Below, in pieces: positions 17,496-26,114 of a stretch of 64,000 nucleotides of DNA; positions within the stretch are counted from its first letter, which is position 1; each line of letters starts with the position of its first letter. The stretch comes from CATOSD01 sp965226695. GTDB lineage: Bacteria; Chloroflexota; Dehalococcoidia; Lucifugimonadales; CATOSD01. The notes beneath the pieces are model-generated. The model worked only from the letters and a program-made list of their open reading frames with translations. It did no database searches and was not told where the DNA came from. The stretch covers positions 248,001 through 312,000 of the forward strand of contig OZ245405.1 in assembly GCA_965226695.1 (NCBI GenBank). The letters are read 5' to 3'. The translations under genes were made by a program, and so were the position numbers.

Positions 17496-17633
17496 CTGAA
17501 CGGAAGCTATATCGATTGCGGCAGCGAGGAAGCTTACGACGACTTCATGCGGCTGTTCGAGACGAACTCGTTCCGCTTTGCGGAGTTGCGCGAATGGCTG
17601 AAGGGGCACGTCAAGCCGCTGCCGGGGGCCTGA
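17496..17633 (+). other. In-frame continuation after TAG
   Basis: These 45 codons plus TGA are in the same frame as the preceding 74-codon gene. They read LNGSYIDCGSEEAYDDFMRL onward to GHVKPLPGA and look like real protein: mixed composition and no low-complexity runs. There is no good start codon or ribosome site near 17496. It is either the C-terminal part of a gene broken by TAG or a fragment of a lost neighbour. Confidence 0.45.
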
Positions 17634-17645
17634 GGCGGGGCGGTG

Positions 17646-19727
17646 TTAGCGGCGGCGGGGGCGCGGCGCTCGCTGCAGGCCGAATAGGCCAAACAGTTCG
17701 TCTGAGCTCATCTGGGAGGACAGGTCCAACGACACGTCGTCTACGAGCTGATCGAATATCAACTGTTTGCTCGCCAGGATGCGGTCGATCCGTTCCTCGA
17801 TGGTACCCACGCAGGAGTATTTGATAGCGTTAACCTTCATCTGTTGCCCCATGCGATGGCTGCGGTCTTCAGCCTGGCGCTCCACGGCGGGGTTCCACCA
17901 CCGGTCGAGGTGAAACACGTAGGACGCCTCTTGCAGATTCAGACCCAAGCCCCCAACACGCAGTGACAGTATCAGCGCCCTGTGCTCTGGGCGAGTCCTG
18001 AATCGGTCGATGATATCGGACCGTTCCTCCTGCGGAACGTCGCCGGTGAGCGTGAGCGGAGCAAAGTCTCGCAGATACCTTGCGGCGGCCGCTACGCCGG
18101 ACGTGTCGCTGGTGTACTGAGAGAACACCAGCGCCTTATGCCCCTGGGCCGCCAATTGCTCCAGCCTGTCGCGTATGTCCGACAGCTTGCTGGACTCGCC
18201 GCTCTTGGGATCGGCGTTGCATATTTGCTTCAAGCGGGTGATTAGTTCAAGCACGTGCCGAACATTAACCTCGGCGCCGAGCGATTTCAGGTAAACGGTC
18301 CCTTCCTGCACAGCCTTGTCATAGCTGTCGCGCTGCTTCGGGTCCAATTGGATAGGAATTGTCGTAACCTGCTTGGGAGGAAGGTCCTCCAGCACGTCGC
18401 CTTTCTTTCTCCGAAGCTGCAATTCGTGATGACGCCCGCGCAGCTCCGAGCCGGGCTGGTAGCGCTTCGGCGGCTCCGCGCCGCTGTGGTCCACAAATTC
18501 CACTATGGAGGCCAACTCTTCTTCGTGATTCTCTATGGGTGTGCCGGTCAGCGCCCAGGAGCGGACTCTCCGTAGCCCCTTCAGCGCGTCACTGGTAAGG
18601 TTGCGGTTCTTGATTCGCTGCGCTTCATCAGCGACGACCACGTCCCAATCTTTCTGCCGCACTGGGGATTTCGAGTTGCTGCCAAAATCAGACCGCAGGG
18701 CATCGTAGCTGACAAGGGTTACGTCTCGCTCGGCTTTCCATTGCCACGAGCGCTCGGCCGCTGTGCCACGTATGATGATGGCCGTAAGCTCCGGCGCCCA
18801 CTTTTGGAGTTCCTGACGCCACTGGTCCAGCACGCTCGCCGGAGCGACGACCAGAGCCGACGTGATGTCGCGCTGAGCGCGCAGCAAGCGCAATGCGACA
18901 ATTGCCTGTATGGTCTTGCCGAGACCCATATCGTCTGCGAGCAACAGGCGGGGGTTTTTCATCAGCGCGCGGACTCCGTCGGCCTGAAAGGGCATCAGCT
19001 CACCGCGCCACTGCAACTGAACTCCTCGAGGACTCCCCAGCGGAGCGCGCAACACGGCCCAGAGCCGTTGGGCCAGCGTAGCCTCAGATCGTTCCACAGC
19101 GTTGCCATGCTCTGAGAGACTAACGTCAGCGTCCGGATAGTCCAGAGACCCGGCCGGCGGGTCTAAGCTAACGACGGCGGCCAGGCCTCGATCGTTCATA
19201 AGTCCCCTGACGTGCTCGTCGGCGAAGGCCACCTTGAGGCCATCCGCCGCCCGGCGAAACGGTTCCAGCGGGTCGTCCCACTCCAGCACTTCATCGAGAA
19301 GCCGCCGGGCGACGGAGCCTACCTGTGGAGGCTGGCTCTGCCAGAGGGCGCCAGCCTGTCGGTTGGCGTCGCGCTCGGAATCTACGTCCGCGAGTAGGCA
19401 GAGGGGGATTCGTGAATCTGCACTGTCGGCGAGGGCGCCGCTGGGCAATTCGTCTTGCAGCCCCAGTATCAGCGACGGCGGCGACGCGGCTTGCAGCAAC
19501 TGCTCCAGCGCATGGGCCGCCGCGCTCGCCCCGGCGCCGTCGCCCCGCTCGCCGGGCCGGCGCGGGAATGTGCGGGTGAAGCGAAAGCCCACAGGCTTGC
19601 CATCGTCGGTCGTGAGAAACAGCGCCGCCCTGAATCCGCTGCCTCCCTCCTCCTCGACCAGGCTCAGCCACGCCACGACCGCGGCGTTTGGCCCGCTGCC
19701 GTTCACGTTGTCGAAGCGGGTAGGCAC
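17646..19727 (-). CDS. SNF2-family helicase/translocase, last gene of a four-gene operon
   Basis: A 693-residue SF2 ATPase. An N-terminal region of about 230 residues without recognised motifs precedes the Snf2 core: Walker A LADDMGLGKTIQAIVAL near 260, DEAQRIKN near 367, LTGTPIENHEEEL, and the C-terminal lobe ending HRMGQQMKVNAIKYSCVGTI followed by EERI. Such enzymes translocate on double-stranded DNA to remodel bound proteins. The GTG start at 19725-19727 lies 10 bases after the stop of the P-loop ATPase gene, so the two are very likely co-translated. SNF2 proteins are common effectors in anti-phage systems (Zorya, DISARM), which supports a defence role for the operon. Confidence 0.9.
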   Translation of the reverse strand: MPTRFDNVNGSGPNAAVVAWLSLVEEEGGSGFRAALFLTTDDGKPVGFRFTRTFPRRPGERGDGAGASAAAHALEQLLQAASPPSLILGLQDELPSGALADSADSRIPLCLLADVDSERDANRQAGALWQSQPPQVGSVARRLLDEVLEWDDPLEPFRRAADGLKVAFADEHVRGLMNDRGLAAVVSLDPPAGSLDYPDADVSLSEHGNAVERSEATLAQRLWAVLRAPLGSPRGVQLQWRGELMPFQADGVRALMKNPRLLLADDMGLGKTIQAIVALRLLRAQRDITSALVVAPASVLDQWRQELQKWAPELTAIIIRGTAAERSWQWKAERDVTLVSYDALRSDFGSNSKSPVRQKDWDVVVADEAQRIKNRNLTSDALKGLRRVRSWALTGTPIENHEEELASIVEFVDHSGAEPPKRYQPGSELRGRHHELQLRRKKGDVLEDLPPKQVTTIPIQLDPKQRDSYDKAVQEGTVYLKSLGAEVNVRHVLELITRLKQICNADPKSGESSKLSDIRDRLEQLAAQGHKALVFSQYTSDTSGVAAAARYLRDFAPLTLTGDVPQEERSDIIDRFRTRPEHRALILSLRVGGLGLNLQEASYVFHLDRWWNPAVERQAEDRSHRMGQQMKVNAIKYSCVGTIEERIDRILASKQLIFDQLVDDVSLDLSSQMSSDELFGLFGLQRAPRPRRR

Positions 19728-19737
19728 AACCTAACCC

Positions 19738-21018
19738 CTACCAGGGCACCGACGTATATTCGTCTGCATCGTCTTTGGTAGTCTTTTCCAGGTCCGTATT
19801 CTCTTCGTAGGAGTGGTGGAACTCTCGCACGTGCGTATCGGGGGCGTAGTCGGGATAGAGCCTGAGCAGGTCCCATTCGTTGATGGAGGTTCGCACCTTG
19901 TAGCGCATGCGGTTCTGGTATCCGGCTCCTCGCTCCTGGGTGGGAAGCTTCGGGGCATCCCAGCCGTAGGCGGTGGAATAAATCTCGCGCAACCTCTCCA
20001 TAGTGTCGTGAACGTCGTCGTCGGTGGGTTCGTTCAGAGGGATGCATTCGTACTCTATCAGCCTCATACCGGTCTCTGCGACAGAAACAAGATGGTTGTA
20101 GCGAGCTTCCAACCTGGGAGCAACGTAGTCACGGTCCTTCTTTGATCCGTCAGGGCTGATGATTTCCAGGGCAAAGTCGCCCGTTACGGTTCCAACTACC
20201 ACAAGACCGGGATAACGTTGCCCCGACGTCTGCCCCAACCAACGGGATAGTTCGGCGTAAGAACGGCCACGCTGCAGCAGAGAGTATTGCGCCGTCAGTT
20301 CAATCTCGTCCAGCAGCACAACCCACCCCTTGTAGCCGGCGGTCTTGATGAGCTCAATGATGAACCGCGTGCGCTGCGGCGGCAGTTCGGCCGCTTTGGG
20401 CATATTGAAGGTGTAGTTCCTGCGTTGTCCGATATGAGCTAAGCCACCTGTAATCTTTCCCTTTAGAATCCTGTCTCCCGCCCAGAAGTTTTCTATCTCG
20501 CTGTTCAGCTCAAGGTCGTTCGATCGCTCGTGAACAATCAGGCTGGCCGGAAACATTTGGCTCAGTCCGTTCGCCTCTGTGTTGTGCGCCCATTCGAAGA
20601 AGTTCGCGTACCCTTCGGAATTGGGTCGCAAGGACTGGCCCAACTCCTCTATCAGACGGCCGCTGTGATCCGGCATTCTGCCATTGTCCATCGCCGACTT
20701 GAACACCTTGCCCAGGTCGTAGAGGGGTGTTTCCTTGCTGATGGCCACCTTGCTGCACACGAACCCTCGGGAGAGGGCCAGGTGTTCCAGGTGAGTTAGC
20801 AGGTGTGACTTGCCGGATCCGAATTCGCCGGACACCAGCATTCCCAACGCATCATCTTCGTTTGCCGCCGCGCCGAGAAGCTTCTCAAACCGACTTTCGG
20901 CCTCGGGCTGGTTGCAGCCCAGCATTTTCACCGCTTCGCTGTTGGGTACGCCATTGCGCAGGGCTTCCAACGCCACCCTGCAAGTGTGCGCTTGGGTGCT
21001 TTTCGTTTGGCTCAGCAT
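19738..21018 (-). CDS. P-loop ATPase resembling DUF2791/BrxD
   Basis: A 426-residue ATPase. It starts MLSQTKSTQAHTCRVALEAL, with Walker A GEFGSGKSH at 64-72 and Walker B VVLLDEIE with Asp237 and Glu238, followed by LLQRGRSYAELSRWLG. The GEFGSGKSH loop and the extended LLDEIE region resemble DUF2791 (BREX BrxD-like) ATPases; this is pattern recognition, not a search result. The ATG at 21016-21018 with GGGAGGAA upstream is preferred over an upstream start that would overlap the previous gene. It sits third in the operon, between a P-loop-less relative and the SNF2 helicase, and probably supplies ATP-driven sensing or loading. Confidence 0.8.
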   Translation of the reverse strand: MLSQTKSTQAHTCRVALEALRNGVPNSEAVKMLGCNQPEAESRFEKLLGAAANEDDALGMLVSGEFGSGKSHLLTHLEHLALSRGFVCSKVAISKETPLYDLGKVFKSAMDNGRMPDHSGRLIEELGQSLRPNSEGYANFFEWAHNTEANGLSQMFPASLIVHERSNDLELNSEIENFWAGDRILKGKITGGLAHIGQRRNYTFNMPKAAELPPQRTRFIIELIKTAGYKGWVVLLDEIELTAQYSLLQRGRSYAELSRWLGQTSGQRYPGLVVVGTVTGDFALEIISPDGSKKDRDYVAPRLEARYNHLVSVAETGMRLIEYECIPLNEPTDDDVHDTMERLREIYSTAYGWDAPKLPTQERGAGYQNRMRYKVRTSINEWDLLRLYPDYAPDTHVREFHHSYEENTDLEKTTKDDADEYTSVPW

Positions 21019-21034
21019 GGTTCGCGCTTCCTCC

Positions 21035-21997
21035 CTAGGCCAGTCGGATAAGAGAAGCCAGCGGGTTAACCCTATTCCGGTCCCGCACATCGTCCATCAC
21101 TCGTGTCTGCAGGGCTGGATAGATACCATACCCACGCGAGGTGCGTAGGGGGCTTTCGTCGAGAAATTCGCTATTGGTCACGATGACCAGCAGCGTAGCG
21201 GTCAGTTGATCCACTCGATCGATGAACTCCCGCAGCAACTCATAGTGCTCCAACGTCATGGCCCTGGTGTAGAACTTCCAACCGTCTCTGGGGTTGCGGG
21301 CCACAGTCACGCGGGAGTTGTCGAACAGGATAACCGTGCCAGCGCGTCCGGCGTAGTGAATCCAGAACAGGGCCGACTCGATAAAGTATCTGGCTGTTGT
21401 ACGGTTGATGCCGGTGTAAATCGAGAAGTGCCGGACGTTGCTGATTCTGGCGTTGTAGCCCCGCAACCAGTCCAGCAGCGGCTTGCCGTTGTAATCCCCG
21501 CGAATGTACTCCTCCAAGCAGAGATGGCTCATGCACACCCGGAAGTCCCTCGCCATATGTTTGTTGCGAGCAACGGCGTTCTGTATTCCGGGTCTGATTT
21601 CGCCAATCACGAAGTCGGGGTCGAGCCGGTTAGCTTCGGCTATCGCGTCAAAAACGCCTTCGGCGCTCGGATCTACACCTTCGATTTGGTATCCGCGTTG
21701 GGAGGCGATCCTAAGGATTAGTCTGCGCGCCAGTCGCCGCCAATCTACCTGGCGGGCCAACCCAAAGAAGATGTCTTGGGGCATATAAGCGCGCATAGTC
21801 ACTTCTTTCGCATCCAGCTTGATGAACTCGTAGTCAAGCGACTTGCAACGGACCTCCATCTCGGCGTAGAAGTCCACCTTCACAGCTTTAGGCGCTACTG
21901 CGAACTTAACGGAGGACCCACCTTCTCTAACGTAGGTCGACAGATATTCCCCTTCGATGGTTTCGAACCAGTCAGCAAGAGCGATCGTGTTTTGCAT
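21035..21997 (-). CDS. ATPase-like protein without Walker A, DUF2791-like
   Basis: A 320-residue protein with no signal peptide or membrane segment. No GxxxxGK[ST] loop is present, yet the run LLDWLRGYNARISNVRHFSI, then GINRTTARYFIESALFWIHY and AGRAGTVILFDNSRV, parallels the region around Walker B of DUF2791-like ATPases, with FDNS in place of LDE. LLVIVTNSEFLDE then looks like sensor 1. I infer a catalytically inactive paralogue that may pair with the active ATPase encoded next (16-base gap). The ATG at 21995-21997 follows the previous stop by four bases. Function unknown; no named family can be assigned with certainty. Confidence 0.7.
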   Translation of the reverse strand: MQNTIALADWFETIEGEYLSTYVREGGSSVKFAVAPKAVKVDFYAEMEVRCKSLDYEFIKLDAKEVTMRAYMPQDIFFGLARQVDWRRLARRLILRIASQRGYQIEGVDPSAEGVFDAIAEANRLDPDFVIGEIRPGIQNAVARNKHMARDFRVCMSHLCLEEYIRGDYNGKPLLDWLRGYNARISNVRHFSIYTGINRTTARYFIESALFWIHYAGRAGTVILFDNSRVTVARNPRDGWKFYTRAMTLEHYELLREFIDRVDQLTATLLVIVTNSEFLDESPLRTSRGYGIYPALQTRVMDDVRDRNRVNPLASLIRLA

Positions 21998-22001
21998 CTG
22001 T

Positions 22002-22796
22002 CTAACTCTCTATGAAGCGTATGCCGTAATACTTTACCTCGTGGCCGTCGGGCCCAACGAACGTGAACAGGTTCCTGGCGCTGCGAGCGCCCGTGGAGGT
22101 AGGGAACGAGACAGTCGAACCCGACCTTGTAGTGTTCACTCCGCTTCTGTCGAGTTGGTACAGGTCGCGGGCAAAGTCGGTGGCGGTGTAGTCCCTTCTG
22201 ACTCCAGGCAGTGCGACGAAGAGGTCGTAGATGCTGTTAAGGGGAATCACCGGACCGCTGGTTCCGCCAATCATGCGAGTCGTGGACTCTTTGGTAAGCG
22301 CCATGTACACTCTATAGAGGGCCTCGAGAAACGGCTGCGGCCGAGAGCGCGCAGGATTCTTCTGAGACTTGAGCAGTATTTCGGTCAAGTGGGAAGGTCT
22401 AATTGTGGAGACCTTCTTCCTATCGATGCGGACCGCCCTCTCCGAAGGAATGATCCGCACTATGGAAGGATGGGAAATCAGCTGCCCGTCTCGCTCAATG
22501 ACATTTAAGCCCTTCTCCGATGCCACATTACGCAACTCGGCAGCGTAGCCCTCCCTGAGATATTCGACCTCTGTCTCATCATCATACGGCCAGGCGTTGA
22601 CGGCCTTATCCACAGGCCCGGACAATGCCTCCAGAGCCTCGGCCAGTCTGGCCTGCTCCCTCTTCATCGCCTCGATGTTTCCCACCTGCGAACTCTTCCT
22701 CAATTGACGGATTCGATTCGTAAGAGCCTGGGTTGCCTTCAGCGCCAGTTCGCAACTATTAGTCACTTCATCAAATGATCGTTCAAAGCCGTCCAT
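22002..22796 (-). CDS. Uncharacterised coiled-coil protein, first gene of the operon
   Basis: A 264-residue protein that I do not recognise. Residues about 1-65 are strongly helical with heptad character (ELALKATQALTNRIRQLRKS, MKREQARLAEALEAL). A middle region carries SHPSIVRIIPSERAVRIDRK, and the C-terminal third is a compact basic domain (PSHLTEILLKSQKNPARSR, NLFTFVGPDGHEVKYYGI). The C-terminal region may bind nucleic acid, by composition only. The ATG at 22794-22796 has AGGGGG upstream. It leads an operon of four genes with gaps of 4, 16 and 10 bases, so it is probably a structural or sensor subunit of the same complex. Confidence 0.75.
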   Translation of the reverse strand: MDGFERSFDEVTNSCELALKATQALTNRIRQLRKSSQVGNIEAMKREQARLAEALEALSGPVDKAVNAWPYDDETEVEYLREGYAAELRNVASEKGLNVIERDGQLISHPSIVRIIPSERAVRIDRKKVSTIRPSHLTEILLKSQKNPARSRPQPFLEALYRVYMALTKESTTRMIGGTSGPVIPLNSIYDLFVALPGVRRDYTATDFARDLYQLDRSGVNTTRSGSTVSFPTSTGARSARNLFTFVGPDGHEVKYYGIRFIES

Positions 22797-23054
22797 GTGT
22801 CCCCCTAGAGGGTGGGCGGTTCACCGCGCTACCCTAGAAATTGCAATTCAAGGCGAGCATATCACATGCGGGAAACGGCGGGAATGGGCAAAGCTCTTGG
22901 GTTGCTGTTCAGGGTCGGCTCCACCTCGCTCCAACTGCGATGGGGGGCTGTCACTCCCAAGCTTTGCAAGAGCCGCGCCCCGTGCTAACCTGAACGCCGC
23001 GCGCGCCCCGACCGTGAGGCGCGCTGCAGCGCAAGCGCAAGCAGGAGGTGAGGC

Positions 23055-24605
23055 ATGGCGGAGCGATACCCAGCTATCGTCGTTGGCGGCGGACACAACG
23101 GCCTGGTCGCGGCGAATTACCTGGCGAAGGCGGGCATCCGGCCGCTGGTGCTGGAGCGTCGCGACTTCGTGGGCGGCGCGTGCGTCACCGAGGAGCTGTT
23201 TCCCGGCTTTCGCGTGTCTAGCTGCTCGTACATCTGCCACATGCTCCAGGATAAGGTGATCGACGATCTGGAGCTGCGAGACCACGGCTTCGAGGTGCAC
23301 TACCTGGAGCCCTCGCGCTTCCAGCCCTTCCCCAACGGCGAGTACCTGCTCGGCTGGCACGACGACGAGCGCACCGCCGAGGACGTGCGCCGCATTTCGC
23401 CCGCAGACGCCGACCGGCTGCCGGAGTGGTTCGCGTTCTGGGAGCGCGCGAGCGGCATTCTGCATCGACACTTCATGGAAGAGCCGCCGACCCTCACGGA
23501 GGTCGCCGCCTCGGTGCGCGGCACCCCGGACGAGCCTGTGTTCGAGCGTATGCTCACCGGCAACATGAAGGACCTGGTAGAGGAGTTCTTTGAGTCCGAG
23601 ACCGTCCGCGGCGCGTATATCGACGCGCAGGACGCGGGCGACGTGCGCGCGCCGGGCAGCATCATGGCCGTGGCCTACATCAAGACGGGCATGTTCAACG
23701 ACGAGAGGAACGTGGGCATTCCGAGGGGCGGCATGGGCGGCATAACCCAGGCGATGGCGCGGGCGGCAGAGGCGCGGGGCGTGGAGATTCGCACCGGCGT
23801 CGAGATCGATCGCATCACCGTGTCCAACGGCCGCGCCACCGGCGTGGTGCTCACGAGCGGGGAGCGCATCGAGGCCGACGTGGTGCTCTCCAACGCCGAC
23901 CCCAAGCGCACCTTCCTGTCGCTGGTCGACCAGGAGGCGCTGGAGCCGGCGTTCGTCAACCGCGTCCGCCGTCTCAAGACCAACGTGTCGTACCTCAAGT
24001 TCCACTGCGCGCTCAGTGAGGCGCCCGACTTTTCGGCCTACCTGGGCGACGGCTTCGACCCGCGCTACCTGGCGCAGACCAGGATCTGCCCGTCGGTGGA
24101 GTATTTCGAGCGGAGCTGGGACGACGCGCGCCGCGGCCTGCCGCCCACCGCGCCGGTGATGCACATCCAGATCCCGTCGGTGTACGACACCTCGTTGACG
24201 CCGCCGGGCAAGCACGTGATGTCCATCTGGGCGCTCTACGCCCCGGTGAGGCTGCGGGAGGGCTGCTGGGACGACGAGAAGGAGCGCACGGGCGAACGCA
24301 TGATGGACATCATCAACGGCTACGCCCCGAACTTCCGCGACTCGGTGATCGACTGGGAGCTGTTCACGCCGGAGGACCTGGAGCGCCGAGTGTACCTGAC
24401 GGACGGCAACATCCGCCACCTGGACGTAACGTCGGAGCAGCTGCTTACTCAGCGGCCCAACCACAGGCGTTCGGGCTACGGCACGCCGATAGACGGGCTG
24501 TACCTGTGCGGGGGCGGGACGCATCCGGGCGGCGAGGTGACGGGGGCGCCGGGCCACAACGCCGCGATGGCCGTGCTGCGCGACTGGGAGTTGCGGCCGG
24601 CGTAA
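23055..24605 (+). CDS. FAD-dependent phytoene-desaturase-like oxidoreductase (PYROXD2 type)
   Basis: A 516-residue flavoprotein. The FAD fold is at the N-terminus (IVVGGGHNGLVAANYLAKAG), with LERRDFVGGACVTEELFPGF next. IPRGGMGGITQAMARAAEAR and the C-terminal YLCGGGTHPGGEVTGAPGHN complete the CrtI/PYROXD2 pattern. AGGAGGTGAGGC precedes the ATG. Although it shares the fold of carotenoid desaturases, the PYROXD2 subgroup is not tied to carotenoids and its substrates are unknown. It is divergent from the four-gene operon across 258 bp and has no evident partner. Confidence 0.85.
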   Translation: MAERYPAIVVGGGHNGLVAANYLAKAGIRPLVLERRDFVGGACVTEELFPGFRVSSCSYICHMLQDKVIDDLELRDHGFEVHYLEPSRFQPFPNGEYLLGWHDDERTAEDVRRISPADADRLPEWFAFWERASGILHRHFMEEPPTLTEVAASVRGTPDEPVFERMLTGNMKDLVEEFFESETVRGAYIDAQDAGDVRAPGSIMAVAYIKTGMFNDERNVGIPRGGMGGITQAMARAAEARGVEIRTGVEIDRITVSNGRATGVVLTSGERIEADVVLSNADPKRTFLSLVDQEALEPAFVNRVRRLKTNVSYLKFHCALSEAPDFSAYLGDGFDPRYLAQTRICPSVEYFERSWDDARRGLPPTAPVMHIQIPSVYDTSLTPPGKHVMSIWALYAPVRLREGCWDDEKERTGERMMDIINGYAPNFRDSVIDWELFTPEDLERRVYLTDGNIRHLDVTSEQLLTQRPNHRRSGYGTPIDGLYLCGGGTHPGGEVTGAPGHNAAMAVLRDWELRPA

Positions 24606-24680
24606 CGCTTCAGACTCGACGTCGCCAATGACTCAGGCCAAAGGATGTCTTGAGCCTGCCATGTCATCCTGCGCCCATCG

Positions 24681-24707
24681 TGTCATTCTGAGCCTGCCGA
24701 AGAATCT
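24681..24707. repeat. Dispersed intergenic repeat fragment
   Basis: TGTCATTCTGAGCCTGCCG followed by AAGAATCT. This word is familiar from intergenic repeats of many bacterial genomes, including Chloroflexota. A degenerate partial copy (GAGCCTGCCATGTCATCCTG) lies just before it. Confidence 0.35.
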
Positions 24708-24770
24708 CCCACCGCCGCCCGGTGCTATACTATTGTCAGTGCAGAAGCATAGCCGCCGGGAGACCCTGCC

Positions 24771-26114
24771 ATGGACAGCGTAACCCTCGAAAACTTCCGC
24801 TGCTTCCGCGAGAAGCAGACCGCTCGCCTCGCGCCCCTGACACTGCTGGTAGGCGAAAACAGCACTGGCAAAACGTCATTCCTGGCCCTGATCCGCGCGC
24901 TCTGGAACTTAGCTTACAGATACAGAATCCCAGACTTCAAGGAAGAGCCTTACGATCTGGGCAGCTTCGACGAGATCGCCCATCACCGTGGCGCTAGGGG
25001 AGGTCACGCCGATGAGTTCCATGCGGGATTCACTGGAAGGAGAAGGCGTACTCCGTCAACGACGTTCGCCTTCACGTTTGAGAAAAGAGGGACCGCGCCC
25101 GTACCCGCAAGTCGGCGCATCGCTCGAGGCAATACGTGGACTGACGAAACCTTCGCCGAGCCATACGCGCTCAGAGTCGGAACCATGGGTCGTTCATGGA
25201 AGATGCGAGTCCCCGATAACGTACATATCTGGCACAATCTCATTGATGATGAATACTTGGCACCTCCTCACTTCTTCTTGCCTCAATCTTCGGAGAGTGA
25301 ACTAAGGTTAGGCCTGGATTTTGTTCCAACTAATGGTAGCCCACCGCTTTCCTCAGATGACCTCAAGAAAATAAGAGACTTAGCTGCAGAAAGAGTCCTG
25401 GCCGAGCCACCCTTCGCAAGCGCCCCGGTTCGCTCCAAGCCACGTCGCACCTACGACCCTTCCCGTCCGACGCCAGACCCCGAGGGCGACTACGTTCCCA
25501 TGTACCTCGCCGACGCCTTCTCTCGAAACAGGGCAGTGTGGAGCAACCTGAAGAAAGGACTGGAAGACTTCGGACAAGCCGCGGGGCTATTCGATGAAAT
25601 TTCAATCAGGCAATTCGGCAGGAGCGGAAGCGAACCGTTTCAAGTACAGGTGCGGAGGTTCGATGGGCGGCGCAAAGGCCCCCAGCGCAATCTCATCGAC
25701 GTCGGATACGGCGTCAGCCAGGTCTTGCCCGTCATAACCGAGCTGCTGCGCCCCGACGCTCCACCGCTATTCCTGTTGCAACAACCTGAGGTGCATCTCC
25801 ACCCCAGTGCCCAGGCCGCTTTGGGGAGCCTCTTCTGCCGAATGGCAGGCCCACAGCGCCAGTTGATTGTGGAGACTCACAGCGACCACCTGCTCGATCG
25901 CATCCGCATGGAGGTCCGAGACGGAGAAACCAACCTGAAACCCGAAGACGTTTCGATACTGTACTTCGAGCGTGGCGACCTCGATGTGAACATACACTCG
26001 ATACGCATCGACGAAGAGGGAAACATACGCGGCGCTCCCGATGGCTATCGCCGTTTCTTCCTGGAAGAGACGACCCGGTCTCTATGGAAGAAACGCACGC
26101 CTGTTGTGAACTGA
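24771..26114 (+). CDS. AAA/ABC-type ATPase paired with a PIN-like gene
   Basis: A 447-residue ATPase of the OLD/RecF-like class. MDSVTLENFRCFREKQTARL leads to Walker A GENSTGKTS (28-36). The C-terminal half has the Q-loop-like GYGVSQVLPVITELL and Walker B LFLLQQPEVHLHPSAQAALG, followed by LIVETHSDHLLDRIR; the last region resembles DUF3696 ATPases. The middle is long and variable, as in defence ATPases. Its 3' end overlaps a PIN-like gene, the usual arrangement of a sensor ATPase with a small nuclease. I infer phage or plasmid defence; no such role is proven for this pair. The start codon has only a weak ribosome site (GGGAGA). Confidence 0.82.
   Translation: MDSVTLENFRCFREKQTARLAPLTLLVGENSTGKTSFLALIRALWNLAYRYRIPDFKEEPYDLGSFDEIAHHRGARGGHADEFHAGFTGRRRRTPSTTFAFTFEKRGTAPVPASRRIARGNTWTDETFAEPYALRVGTMGRSWKMRVPDNVHIWHNLIDDEYLAPPHFFLPQSSESELRLGLDFVPTNGSPPLSSDDLKKIRDLAAERVLAEPPFASAPVRSKPRRTYDPSRPTPDPEGDYVPMYLADAFSRNRAVWSNLKKGLEDFGQAAGLFDEISIRQFGRSGSEPFQVQVRRFDGRRKGPQRNLIDVGYGVSQVLPVITELLRPDAPPLFLLQQPEVHLHPSAQAALGSLFCRMAGPQRQLIVETHSDHLLDRIRMEVRDGETNLKPEDVSILYFERGDLDVNIHSIRIDEEGNIRGAPDGYRRFFLEETTRSLWKKRTPVVN

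Noticed and set aside
22848..24557. Long minus-strand open frame opposite the PYROXD2-like gene
   Set aside because: His/Arg-rich composition without motifs; a by-product of high G+C codon use of the real gene on the plus strand.
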